Assembly: GCF_900198405.1 (NCBI RefSeq)
Contig: NZ_FZMR01000002.1
Coordinates: 1 to 64,000, forward strand
DNA: 64,000 nucleotides
Source of the DNA: Helicobacter cetorum
GTDB lineage: Bacteria > Campylobacterota > Campylobacteria > Campylobacterales > Helicobacteraceae
Direction: 5' to 3'
In this document: positions 56,654 to 64,000 of the stretch, one piece after another
Numbering within the stretch: position 1 is the stretch's first letter
Layout: each line of letters opens with the position of its first letter
Position numbers and translations under genes: made by a program
The notes under the pieces: model-generated
What the model was told of the DNA's origin: nothing
What the model saw: the letters and a program-made list of their open reading frames with translations, nothing else
The model's database searches: none

Positions 56654-57319
56654 ATGGATAAGGTCGTTTTACATAAAGAGTTTTCGGGTTTTGTGCGGTT
56701 TTTTCACTGGGTTAGGGCAATAAGTATTTTTATGTTGATTGCTACGGGGTTTTATATTGCTTACCCCTTTTTACAGCCTAAATCTAGTTTTTATAAAGAG
56801 ATGTATTTTTTACAAGCCTATATCCGTTCTTTTCATGTTATGTTTGGATTTTTACTCATTAGTGCGTTGTTTTTTAGAATCTATCTTTTCTTCAGCAAAG
56901 AAAGCTCCATAGAACGCAAAAGTTTTAGCCAGGTTTTGAGCTTAAAAGCTTGGATAAATCAAATGAAGGCGTATTTTCTTATTAGTGATAGACCTATTAC
57001 TAAGGGGGCTTATAACCCTATTCAATTTGTGGCTTATTTCACATTAATAGCCTTAATGGTATTGATGAGTTTAAGCGGAGTGGTGCTGTATTATAATGTC
57101 TATCACGCTGGGCTTGGAGCGTTTTTAGAAAGTGCGTTCAAGTGGTTTGAAGTGCTTTGTGGGGGGTTAGCTAATGTGCGTTTTATCCACCACTTAGCGA
57201 CTTGGGGATTTATCCTGTTTGTTCCGGTGCATATTTATATGATATTTTTCCATTCTATTAGATATAAAAGTGCTGGAGCAGATGCAATGATTAATGGCTA
57301 CACTTATACCAAAGAATGA
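56654..57319 (+). CDS. hydC: NiFe hydrogenase cytochrome b subunit
   Basis: Di-heme membrane anchor passing electrons from H2 to menaquinone. The 221-residue protein has four helices (about 22-42, 65-85, 125-147, 180-202) with His pairs in 'FVRFFHWVRAISIFML', 'RSFHVMFGFLLIS' and 'FIHHLATWGFILFVPVHIYM' suited to heme ligation. It overlaps hydD by 4 nt. Confidence 0.95.
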   Translation: MDKVVLHKEFSGFVRFFHWVRAISIFMLIATGFYIAYPFLQPKSSFYKEMYFLQAYIRSFHVMFGFLLISALFFRIYLFFSKESSIERKSFSQVLSLKAWINQMKAYFLISDRPITKGAYNPIQFVAYFTLIALMVLMSLSGVVLYYNVYHAGLGAFLESAFKWFEVLCGGLANVRFIHHLATWGFILFVPVHIYMIFFHSIRYKSAGADAMINGYTYTKE

Positions 57320-57849
57320 GCAAAATCTTAATTCTAGGCATTGGCAATATCCTTTTTGGTGATGAAGGTATTGGGGTGCATTTAGCCCACTATCTCAAAA
57401 GAAATTTTTCTTTTTCGCCTTCTTTGGATATTGTAGATGGGGGGACTATGGCTCAACAACTCATTCCTTTAATTACTTCGTATGAAAAGGTCTTGATTTT
57501 AGATTGCGTGAGTGCAAAAGGCGTTGAGATAGGCTCAGTCTATGCCTTTGATTTTAATAATGCCCCTAGAGAAATCACATGGGCTGGGAGTGCACATGAA
57601 GTAGAAATGCTACACACTCTAAGACTTACAGAGTTTTTAGGGGATTTGCCTAAGACTTTTATTGTGGGGCTTGTGCCTTTTGTAATAGGAAGTGAAACCA
57701 CTTTCAAGCTTTCAAAAGAAATTTTAAACGCTCTAGAGATAGCCTTAAACGCCATAGAAACACAATTAAAAACATGGGGAGTAGAAATGCAACGCATTGA
57801 TAATATTGCCCTAGATTGTATTGCTGAGCTTTCTTACAAGGGCTTTTGA
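57316..57849 (+). CDS. hydD: Hydrogenase maturation endopeptidase
   Basis: Cuts off the C-terminal tail of HydB. The 177-residue protein has the HyaD/HybD pattern 'LGIGNILFGDEGIGVHL' with the nickel-sensing Glu, 'DIVDGGTMAQQLIPLI', and 'GSAHEVEMLHTLRL' with the conserved His. Overlaps hydC by 4 nt and abuts hydE with no gap. Confidence 0.95.
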   Translation: MSKILILGIGNILFGDEGIGVHLAHYLKRNFSFSPSLDIVDGGTMAQQLIPLITSYEKVLILDCVSAKGVEIGSVYAFDFNNAPREITWAGSAHEVEMLHTLRLTEFLGDLPKTFIVGLVPFVIGSETTFKLSKEILNALEIALNAIETQLKTWGVEMQRIDNIALDCIAELSYKGF

Positions 57850-59388
57850 ATGGGTTTTGTTTTTCTTTTTAAATGTGTTGATGAAGCAACGAGCTTAATT
57901 TTCACACCCCTTTTAGAGCAAATGGCATGGAGTTTGCAAGCGAGTTTTTATAGCACTTACAAGGATAAAATAACTTCTTTTTATCTTCAAGCAAGTGCTG
58001 AGACCACCTTAGAATTTGCTCAAAAACTGAGTGAAGTCTTACCCTTTTCTTTAGATTTTAGCTTTTTGTCTTTAAATGAAGTTACAGAAACCTTAGATGA
58101 AAAACTTTTTCACAATACTAGCCTTTCAAAGCCCTTGTTTATGAACGCTAAAGAGCATAAGGATTTTTTAGATAAGAACTCATCTTTTTATGCTTCTACT
58201 CTAGGCTTAGTTAAAAACATCACTTTTAATCAAAACACCATTCATAATCCTAAAGAGCTTGTAGAAAGTTTGACGCAATTAAAAAAAGAGCTTAAGACAA
58301 AAGATTTTGTATCCATTCATACTTCTAGGGGGCAATTATGCCTTTCTTTAAAAAAGCCATCTCAAAAGGTAATTTTTAATTCTCTTTCTAGTGTTTTAAC
58401 CTACACCAAATTACTTTTAGAAGACGCTAAAATTTTAGCAAGCTTAGAAAAACCTTGTATCAAAGCCCCCTTAAAGAGCGTGTTTAAAGATACTTTTAGA
58501 AATAATGAAGTGGTTATAGAGCTACCCTATGACCCTATATTAAGTTTATTGTGTCAAATCTTACAAGATGAGAATATAGAATTTGTCTTTGTGCATGAAC
58601 ACCATTCTAAAGAAGTGCTTTTAGATTATCAAACGCTTTTTAACACCCCTAATCGCTTAATTACTCCCACTAAAAACTTTGTGCTAGAAAATAACATTAC
58701 AACCCTTCATTTTAAAGATGAGTTAGAATTTTTAAGCACGACTTCACATTCTATTGTCCTATATCTTAGTTTCAAGCACCCTACAAGGTTATTATTGCAC
58801 GCTAATGATTCTTTAAAAACACTTTTAAATGTTAGTTTTGATTTAAATGAAATTTTTAATCTTCTAAAACAAGATGAAAAAGCGTCTAGAATGCTACAAA
58901 ACTACGCTACCAAATTCCCTAATCTTTATGAGCGTTTATCAGAGCTTTCTAATCATCAGCTAAAGGGTGTGAATTTATTAGAATTTTTTCAAATCTTAGG
59001 GTTTGTTTTAGGCTATAGTGATAGTTTAAATTCTTATAGTATTGTGTCCTTGGCTAAAGAATTTTTACGCCCTAAAGGTCCTAGAATTGATTATAAAATC
59101 ATTAAAGACAATTCTTTTAAAATGGCTTTAAACTTTTCAAAAATTATTCATAGTGCGATGAGTTTTAGACTAGCTGGCGTGGATAATGAAACCTTGAGTT
59201 TTGGTATTTTAGATTCTTTAGCAGAGTTTTTAGGAAACTTTATTTGGGATAATGCACAGAATTTTAGTATAGAAGAAGTAACTATTGCGGGAGATTTCTT
59301 TGGCGAAAAAGTGTTTTTGGATTTATTTATGCAATACTTCCCCAAGACCCTTACGCTCAAAGAGCATAAGTTCCTAGATTTTACTTAA
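57850..59388 (+). CDS. hydE: Hydrogenase accessory protein HydE
   Basis: A protein needed for uptake hydrogenase activity in H. pylori (HP0635), of unknown mechanism. The 512-residue product begins with an acylphosphatase-like stretch 'FLFKCVDEATSLIFTPLLEQ' and has a HypF/carbamoyltransferase-like C-terminal part ('KIIHSAMSFRLAGVDNETL', 'VTIAGDFFGEKVFLDLFMQY'). This may be a divergent relative of HypF, though key Cys motifs of HypF are not seen. It ends 4 nt inside the convergent HP0636-like gene. Confidence 0.88.
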   Translation: MGFVFLFKCVDEATSLIFTPLLEQMAWSLQASFYSTYKDKITSFYLQASAETTLEFAQKLSEVLPFSLDFSFLSLNEVTETLDEKLFHNTSLSKPLFMNAKEHKDFLDKNSSFYASTLGLVKNITFNQNTIHNPKELVESLTQLKKELKTKDFVSIHTSRGQLCLSLKKPSQKVIFNSLSSVLTYTKLLLEDAKILASLEKPCIKAPLKSVFKDTFRNNEVVIELPYDPILSLLCQILQDENIEFVFVHEHHSKEVLLDYQTLFNTPNRLITPTKNFVLENNITTLHFKDELEFLSTTSHSIVLYLSFKHPTRLLLHANDSLKTLLNVSFDLNEIFNLLKQDEKASRMLQNYATKFPNLYERLSELSNHQLKGVNLLEFFQILGFVLGYSDSLNSYSIVSLAKEFLRPKGPRIDYKIIKDNSFKMALNFSKIIHSAMSFRLAGVDNETLSFGILDSLAEFLGNFIWDNAQNFSIEEVTIAGDFFGEKVFLDLFMQYFPKTLTLKEHKFLDFT

Positions 59389-59654
59389 AAGCGAATACGC
59401 ATCATCACTCCGCCATCCACACGCCCTAAAAAATGGCTTCTTGTGGTTTTAGGCATTTCAATATAAGACCCAAAAGACAAGGCTTTATTAAACTTAACGA
59501 TAGGTATACTCACCCTTTCTAGACCACGATTTTTGGTGAGTTTGTAAAGTTTTTTGTTGCTTTTAAGATTAGAACCTATTTCTAAGCTTACTGCAAACAC
59601 ACTACTACACACTACAAACGATATAAGGAACAAAATTTTTATCAATCGTTTCAT
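59385..59654 (-). CDS. Small secreted protein of unknown function (HP0636-like)
   Basis: The 89-residue protein has a signal peptide (MKRLIKILFLISFVVCSSVFA) and a short basic mature part with 'RGLERVSIPIVKFNKALSFG' and 'GRVDGGVMMRIRF'. No family is recognised. I take ATG 59654 as start; an upstream TTG at 59666 is in frame. The stop overlaps that of hydE by 4 nt on the opposite strand. Confidence 0.7.
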   Translation of the reverse strand: MKRLIKILFLISFVVCSSVFAVSLEIGSNLKSNKKLYKLTKNRGLERVSIPIVKFNKALSFGSYIEMPKTTRSHFLGRVDGGVMMRIRF

Positions 59655-60008
59655 CTCAATTTCCAATATATTTTTAATACAACTATTTCTTTGATTTTAT
59701 CTAAATAATCCGTATTATCATCATTTATATTTGAAACATTTAACACTTTATAAAAATATTCTTTCTTTTAATTAAAATCATTAAGAATTAAAATGTATAA
59801 AATACAATATTTTATTATGAATATTAAATATTTATTTTAGTTATCAAACCAACAAAAACTATCTTGTCAATAATTATTTAAAAATTTTTGCAAAAAATAG
59901 TTTATTTTTTTGGTATTTTCTTAAACAATTAACAAATAAAGGTTTTTATTTCTTAAAAACTCTCATTTTGTCCTAGATTAAAAGTTTGATTATCATAAAA
60001 TGCCAAAA

Positions 60009-60030
60009 ATTAGCATAATATTATGCTAAT
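60009..60030. promoter_or_regulatory. Perfect 22-bp palindrome upstream of the Hof porin
   Basis: Half-site ATTAGCATAAT followed directly by its reverse complement. A -10-like TATAGT starts at its last base (60030-60035), so a bound dimer would cover the promoter. The rest of the 430-bp gap (59667-60092) is AT-rich with no gene seen. Confidence 0.55.
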
Positions 60031-60092
60031 ATAGTCAAAACTTGGTTGATGTAAAACCTTGTTAGTTAAACTCTATGTAAAAAGGAATGAAA

Positions 60093-60206
60093 ATGAAAAG
60101 ACTAGACAGAAAACACCATATTAAAAGATTAGAAAGAAAAACATCAATTCTTATTTGTATTGGCTTGCTCTATAAATGGAAATCTTTTAATTTTAGCAAA
60201 GGGTAA
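60093..60206 (+). CDS. 37-codon ORF coupled to the Hof porin gene
   Basis: ATG 60093 has AAAAGGA 7 nt upstream and opens MKRLDRKHHIKRLERKTSI, a strongly basic N-terminal half, followed by a short hydrophobic stretch 'ILICIGLLYKW' and 'NFSKG'. The TAA (60204-60206) lies 2 nt before the porin ATG, and the AAAGGG used by the porin is inside its last codons. It could be a small leader peptide controlling translation of the porin. No homologue is recognised. Confidence 0.5.
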   Translation: MKRLDRKHHIKRLERKTSILICIGLLYKWKSFNFSKG

Positions 60207-60208
60207 AA

Positions 60209-61705
60209 ATGAAAAAAAATGTTGTATCTGTCAAAAATATAGCAACGCTTATTATTTTTCTCTCTCAAGCTGAGGCCTTTGATTTAGGCAAAATTGCCAA
60301 AGTTAAAGCCGGTGCAGAATCTTTCTCTAAAATTGGTTTCAATAACAAGCCTATCAACACTAACAAAGGTCTTTATCCTACAGAAACTTTTATGACTGTT
60401 ATGGCTTACATGCAATTAGACTTTAGCGAAATGTTACCTAAAAGCGCTACGGCTAACGGACATCATTTAGAGGGGAGCTTAGGTGGTTGGGGAGGAGCCA
60501 TTATCTATGATAGCACTAAAAATTTTATCAATGAGGTAAATGGCAAGCCTTATGGAGCTATGGGGTGGAACTATGTAGGTATGTGGGGAGGACTTGTAGG
60601 GCAAAAGCCATGGGCTGGGTGTGGGTTAGCTACAGGAAATCTAAGACAAACCCAATACGACACCATGACACAAGCTCAAATGACTCAATTATCTGATGAA
60701 GAAGCTCTCAATGCCTCCACTTGTGCACAAACTTTTGCTAATCACACAAGAAACTATGTAATTTATAACGCCTACTTGCACTATAAATATAAAGATATTT
60801 TTGAATTTAGAGGCGGAAGATATGAATCCCCAGCAGATTATATGAGTGGCTATACGCAAGGATTAGATATGACCTTAAATTTAGGGCGTTTTAAATTTTG
60901 GTGGTTTAGCTCCTTTGGGCGTGGTTTTGCCTATAATGAGTGGCTTTATAATTTTTATTCGCCTAAAACTTATACCCTTAAAAATGGTAAAGTCATCAAT
61001 CCCGGTGTTCATGCTTTCTATGCTACATGGAGTTATAAGGGTTTTATGATTCAACCCTTTTTCTACTTTTCACCCTCCAATGAATACAGCCCAAACTTTA
61101 CTATTACCTATGATAGTAACCCACACTTTCATGGCTTAGGGTTTCGCTCACAAACTGATATTACTCTGCTAAACCCTATTTACCCTAAACGATATTGGGA
61201 TACTTACCAATTTGGTATGTTAGCAGGAACACATGGCAATAGCTTGATGATTAAGCAAAAATTTTATTGGAACGAATACAATTTTGGTGCGGGCATTTAT
61301 AAGACTTGGGGGAATGCCAACTGGATGATAGGCTACCATGGTAACCGCTTAGGCTTTGACTTTTGGACTAATAGCGTCTATGCCAACACTATTAACTCCT
61401 TATCCTACATGATGGATGCGAACGCCTTTACCGTGTTTGCCTTTGGTGGTGGCGTGCATAGAAGACTTGTTTGGGGCTTATTAGGGCGCTTAACCTATGG
61501 ACCAAGGGCTAATGAGCAAAGTCTAGCCCTAAACTTAGGCTATAAGTTTTCTAAAAACTTTTCAGCAGACATTAAGTTTGAATACTACAATGTGCTGATG
61601 CATCAAGGGTATAAAATGGGTTGGAATGGACCAAAGCTAGATAGTCAGCCAGCAACTGACCAAGATAGAAGTCATATTTTTACCGAATTAGTGTGGAAAC
61701 TTTAA
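60209..61705 (+). CDS. Hof-family outer-membrane porin
   Basis: Beta-barrel outer-membrane protein of 498 residues with a signal peptide ending near 'SQAEA', then 'FDLGKIAKVKAGAESFSKIG' typical of Hof proteins. Alternating Tyr/Trp/Gly strands follow: 'YKDIFEFRGGRYESPADYM', 'FKFWWFSSFGRGFAYNEW', 'HGLGFRSQTDITLLNPIYPK'. The last strand is 'DRSHIFTELVWKL'. H. pylori has eight Hof members (HofA-H); which one this is cannot be decided. The upstream palindrome and small ORF suggest regulated expression. A short hairpin (TATGC / GCATA, 61720-61740) follows. Confidence 0.88.
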   Translation: MKKNVVSVKNIATLIIFLSQAEAFDLGKIAKVKAGAESFSKIGFNNKPINTNKGLYPTETFMTVMAYMQLDFSEMLPKSATANGHHLEGSLGGWGGAIIYDSTKNFINEVNGKPYGAMGWNYVGMWGGLVGQKPWAGCGLATGNLRQTQYDTMTQAQMTQLSDEEALNASTCAQTFANHTRNYVIYNAYLHYKYKDIFEFRGGRYESPADYMSGYTQGLDMTLNLGRFKFWWFSSFGRGFAYNEWLYNFYSPKTYTLKNGKVINPGVHAFYATWSYKGFMIQPFFYFSPSNEYSPNFTITYDSNPHFHGLGFRSQTDITLLNPIYPKRYWDTYQFGMLAGTHGNSLMIKQKFYWNEYNFGAGIYKTWGNANWMIGYHGNRLGFDFWTNSVYANTINSLSYMMDANAFTVFAFGGGVHRRLVWGLLGRLTYGPRANEQSLALNLGYKFSKNFSADIKFEYYNVLMHQGYKMGWNGPKLDSQPATDQDRSHIFTELVWKL

Positions 61706-61935
61706 AAAGATTAGGCTCTTATGCGGATAACTATCGCATATCTGCCTATTTTCTGAAAAGTTCTATCTTTTTTAATAAATAAATAGCTTAGTTTTAATAA
61801 GGCTTTTCTTTATCATAAGACAAGCCAACAAATTTTTTTAAAAAAACAAACCAAACTCATAAGCAAATCAAAAACTTTAGATTAAAATTAAGAAAACCCC
61901 ACATCTTTTAACTAAAAATTAAAAAAAATTTAGGA

Positions 61936-61969
61936 TAAACAAAAAGCACTTTTATAAATGCCTTTTGTT
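61936..61969 (-). terminator. Intrinsic terminator of the oor operon
   Basis: Arms AAACAAAA (61936-61943) with TTTTGTTT (62-69 of the same hundred) and GCA with TGC form an 11-bp stem with one mismatch and a 10-nt loop. On the minus strand the 3' arm ends TTTTTGTTT, 14 bp after the oorC stop. Good terminator for oorDABC transcripts. Confidence 0.7.
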
Positions 61970-61982
61970 TGAGAAGAATAAA

Positions 61983-62543
61983 TTAAGCCCTAGCTTTTAG
62001 TGCCTCTAAAGCATGCTTTTTACCAATTTCAAAGGCTTTTTTGTTCGTTTCAGCAACTTTTGCGGGAACTTTTTTAAGCATGGTATCTAGCACGATATTT
62101 TCTTCCACGCATTTAGTAAGCTCCACGGTAATAGCTAATGCCACTACAGATTGCGTGATAATATTACCCACTTCATCTTTAGCGATACTAATAATGGGGA
62201 TTTTATAGATTTGATACTTTTCTTCATCTTCTTTAGTGGGCGTTACCAAATTAGGGTCAATGACTACAATACCACCTTCTTTAATGTCGCTTTTAAATTG
62301 ATTATAACTCACTTGTGCGACTGAAAGCATAAAATCAATTTCACCCTCTTTAGCATAAGGAAAAATGATTTCATCTTTATCTAATAAAATATCCACCTTA
62401 GTGGGCCCCCCACGCACTTGGGAAGTATAAGTAGAAGTCTTAGTGCCATAGCCCCCACTCACAATCTTAGCCTCTGCTAGAATTTCTCCAGCTAACAACA
62501 CGCCTTGCCCTCCAACTCCGGTAAATCGTAATTGTGCTTCCAT
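61983..62543 (-). CDS. oorC: 2-oxoglutarate:acceptor oxidoreductase, gamma subunit
   Basis: Subunit of the TPP-dependent enzyme that oxidises 2-oxoglutarate to succinyl-CoA and reduces a low-potential acceptor, replacing 2-oxoglutarate dehydrogenase. The 186-residue protein has the gamma-domain motif 'LRFTGVGGQGVLLAGEILAE' and 'SQVRGGPTKVDILL'. ATG overlaps the oorB stop by 1 nt (TAATG). Last gene of the operon (H. pylori HP0591). Confidence 0.96.
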   Translation of the reverse strand: MEAQLRFTGVGGQGVLLAGEILAEAKIVSGGYGTKTSTYTSQVRGGPTKVDILLDKDEIIFPYAKEGEIDFMLSVAQVSYNQFKSDIKEGGIVVIDPNLVTPTKEDEEKYQIYKIPIISIAKDEVGNIITQSVVALAITVELTKCVEENIVLDTMLKKVPAKVAETNKKAFEIGKKHALEALKARA

Positions 62544-63364
62544 TATTTCTTTCCTTGTGCTTTTTCAATGATTTCTTGATACGCCTCGCAATATTCTTTT
62601 CTATTAGAGTCATGTTTTAAGATACCTGTAGGGAATTTACCCTCTCTTTCTTCAGGACTCATTTCTTCAAATTTGCGTTTGCTAACTAATCGGCTTTCAA
62701 TCCATTTTAACATATCAGCTGCCTCGCCCATTTTATTCTTACGCCCTAAATTAATATGGCAATTACTATGAATATCAAAGAAACTAAAGCCTTTATGTGA
62801 AAACCCCTCTTTTAAAGTTTTTTCTAGTCTCTGAGGGTCTAACACACTCTCTCTAGCTACAAAACTAGCTCCAGCAGCTGTAGTTAAAGCACATGGGTCA
62901 AATTGGTTATCAATATTCCCCCATTGAGCCGTAACCGTCCACATGCCATTTGGAGTGGTGGGCGAAGTTTGAGAGTTAGTCAAACCATAAATAAAATTAT
63001 CTACCAAAATAAAGTTCAAATCAATATTTCTTCTGCATGCATGCATGGTGTGATTACCCCCAATAGCAAAGCCATCGCCATCGCCAGAAACTACAATCAC
63101 ATGCTTGTCTGGGTTTGCTAACTTAATTCCTGTCGCATAGGCTACTGCTCTACCATGTGTAGTATGAACAGTGTTACAATTCACATACGAACTCATACGC
63201 CCACTACAGCCAATCCCACTCACTAAGCACACATCATCCATTTTCCAGCCTAGTGCATCAATAGTGCGGATAATGGATTTTAAAATCACGCCATCGCCAC
63301 AGCCCCAGCACCATAAAGTGGGCATTTTATCCACACGCAAGTATTCATCATAATTAAACGCCAT
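62543..63364 (-). CDS. oorB: 2-oxoglutarate:acceptor oxidoreductase, beta subunit
   Basis: TPP-binding subunit. The 273-residue protein has an N-terminal Cys pair 'LWCWGCGDGVIL', another in 'VSGIGCSGRMSSYV', and the TPP motif 'VSGDGDGFAIGGNHTMHACR' ending 'LVDNFIYGLTNSQTSPTTP'. Cys ligands suit one [4Fe-4S] cluster. Coupled to oorC by 1 nt and separated from oorA by 1 bp. Confidence 0.97.
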   Translation of the reverse strand: MAFNYDEYLRVDKMPTLWCWGCGDGVILKSIIRTIDALGWKMDDVCLVSGIGCSGRMSSYVNCNTVHTTHGRAVAYATGIKLANPDKHVIVVSGDGDGFAIGGNHTMHACRRNIDLNFILVDNFIYGLTNSQTSPTTPNGMWTVTAQWGNIDNQFDPCALTTAAGASFVARESVLDPQRLEKTLKEGFSHKGFSFFDIHSNCHINLGRKNKMGEAADMLKWIESRLVSKRKFEEMSPEEREGKFPTGILKHDSNRKEYCEAYQEIIEKAQGKK

Positions 63365-63365
63365 T

Positions 63366-64000
63366 TTAAAGCTCCTTCAACTTTGCGATGATTTGTTTAG
63401 GCGAAATCGTGCGCCCATTTGCTTGACCAAAGAAATGCACTTTTCTTTGCATAACCCTTTCAATCTCTTCTAAATACTGCCCTTTATTCAATTCAATCAC
63501 AAGGATTTTCTCGTATTTATCCCCTATTTCTTTCAATCGTTTGTTAGGGCTTGGCCATAAGGTCTTAGGTCTAAAGAAACCAACTTTTTGCTTACTCTCT
63601 TTTTTGTAATCTTTTAAAGCTTCTTTGACCGCTAAAGAAACAGAACCATAAGCAATAATGACAATATCAGCCCCCTCTAAATCCATTTCTTCATTTTCGT
63701 TGATAATATCTTGCTTAGATTCAATCTTATTGAATAATCTGTCCATTAAATCCCCACCAATTTTGGCATCTTCAGTAGGAAAACCAATAGGCCCATGGTG
63801 TAAGCCTGAAACATGGTAGCGATAGCCCTTAAAGAAAGGATTTAAAATGGCTGGTTCATCTTGATTTACCCCATAAGGCTTATAGTCTTTTTTATCGCCC
63901 ATAAATTCCTTACGATTGATAGTCATTTTTTGCACTTCTTCTAAAGTAGGAATTTGCACCTTACCATACATATGCCCTACGGTCTCATCCATAAGTAAGA
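63366..64000 (-). CDS. oorA: 2-oxoglutarate:acceptor oxidoreductase, alpha subunit, C-terminal part
   Basis: The C-terminal 210 codons of OorA; the frame is open across ATG 63992 to the window edge, so that Met is internal and the true start lies outside. Features include 'LLMDETVGHMYGKVQ', 'RYHVSGLHHGPIGFPTED', 'IIAYGSVSLAVKEAL', 'VGFFRPKTLWPSPNKRLKEI' and 'VIELNKGQYLEEIERVMQRK'. This is the domain II/III side of the alpha subunit. Matches H. pylori HP0589. Confidence 0.95.
   Translation of the reverse strand, partial: LLMDETVGHMYGKVQIPTLEEVQKMTINRKEFMGDKKDYKPYGVNQDEPAILNPFFKGYRYHVSGLHHGPIGFPTEDAKIGGDLMDRLFNKIESKQDIINENEEMDLEGADIVIIAYGSVSLAVKEALKDYKKESKQKVGFFRPKTLWPSPNKRLKEIGDKYEKILVIELNKGQYLEEIERVMQRKVHFFGQANGRTISPKQIIAKLKEL

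Noticed and set aside
59667-60008. Further NikR- or Fur-like half-sites in the gap before the Hof porin
   Set aside because: The stretch is so AT-rich that TRWYA and TAAT patterns occur by chance many times; only the perfect palindrome stands out.
63366-63992. ATG 63992 as the start of oorA
   Set aside because: The frame is open upstream to the window edge and the sequence around it ('LLMDETVGHMYG') is internal to OorA.
1-64000. tRNA, rRNA, IS elements, prophage, CRISPR arrays
   Set aside because: Looked for cloverleaf-like segments, transposase motifs and regularly spaced repeats in all gaps and found none.

Overview
The window is chromosomal DNA of a gastric Helicobacter in or near the H. 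pylori group. AT-rich codon use, a C14 tract in a glycosyltransferase, an AG-dinucleotide tract in an acyltransferase, and near-H. pylori versions of LigA, AspS, HslUV, Lpp20, HydABCDE and OorABC support this. Many proteins look clearly diverged from H. pylori, thiC is present and there is no cag island, so a sister species such as H. cetorum is plausible. The species was not determined. No rRNA, tRNA, IS element, prophage or CRISPR array was recognised. Locus numbers of H. pylori 26695 (HPxxxx) are quoted from memory as synteny aids.

Layout. 1-3.8 kb: GT25 glycosyltransferase (partial, C14 tract), adk, aspS, cheV on the minus strand. 4-8.5 kb: a TonB-dependent FrpB-like receptor behind a NikR-like box, then ligA. 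8.5-8.9 kb: a decayed gene. 8.9-12.5 kb: minus-strand run rpmE, rsmI, rlmB, a RodZ-like protein and a secreted protein. 12.9-15 kb: rho and murI. 15-19.3 kb: csd6, era, hslU, hslV, rplI on the minus strand. murI and csd6 are 54 bp apart, exactly where H. pylori carries the cag island. 19.4-24.1 kb: YgjP-type metalloprotein, then an HpaA-like lipoprotein, ispG, dapD and hcpF-like block. 24.3-30.6 kb: dapC-like aminotransferase, murC, a small membrane protein, mutS2, an orphan MazF-like toxin, flgF. 30.7-33.2 kb: four-gene Lpp20/LpoB envelope cluster. 33.3-36.5 kb: PepSY-like protein, glutathionylspermidine-synthase-like ATP-grasp protein, UPF0323 lipoprotein, DsbK. 36.6-43.8 kb: kdsB, a chemoreceptor, glnA, thiC, an 840-bp stretch of gene remnants, dapB. 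43.8-50.8 kb: recR, truD, htpX, folE, ispA, surE, a lipoprotein, queD, queE. 50.9-53.6 kb: phase-variable algI and its SGNH-like partner. 53.7-59.7 kb: NiFe uptake hydrogenase hydABCDE and an HP0636-like gene. 60.1-61.7 kb: a small coupled ORF and a Hof-family porin. 62-64 kb: oorC, oorB, oorA (partial).

How the genes work together. Cell wall and lysine/DAP genes (murI, murC, dapB, dapD, dapC-like, csd6, LpoB-like, RodZ-like) are spread over several blocks and would cooperate in peptidoglycan synthesis and cell shape. Energy metabolism is represented by the H2-uptake hydrogenase and 2-oxoglutarate oxidoreductase. Oor needs thiamine diphosphate, and thiC here could supply the pyrimidine half of thiamine. 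Surface variability is encoded by two simple-sequence repeats: C14 in the GT25 gene and (AG)12 in algI. The algI repeat leaves the gene frameshifted (OFF) in this sequence. Compared with H. pylori the gene order is a patchwork of conserved blocks.

Most interesting observations: the algI OFF state with calculable ON copy numbers, the cag-free murI/csd6 junction, a MazF-like toxin with no antitoxin and an apparently leaderless start, a perfect 22-bp palindrome plus a 37-codon coupled ORF ahead of the Hof porin, a long inverted repeat ahead of hydA, a possible short RNA or attenuator upstream of rpmE, and multi-stop gene remnants between thiC and dapB.
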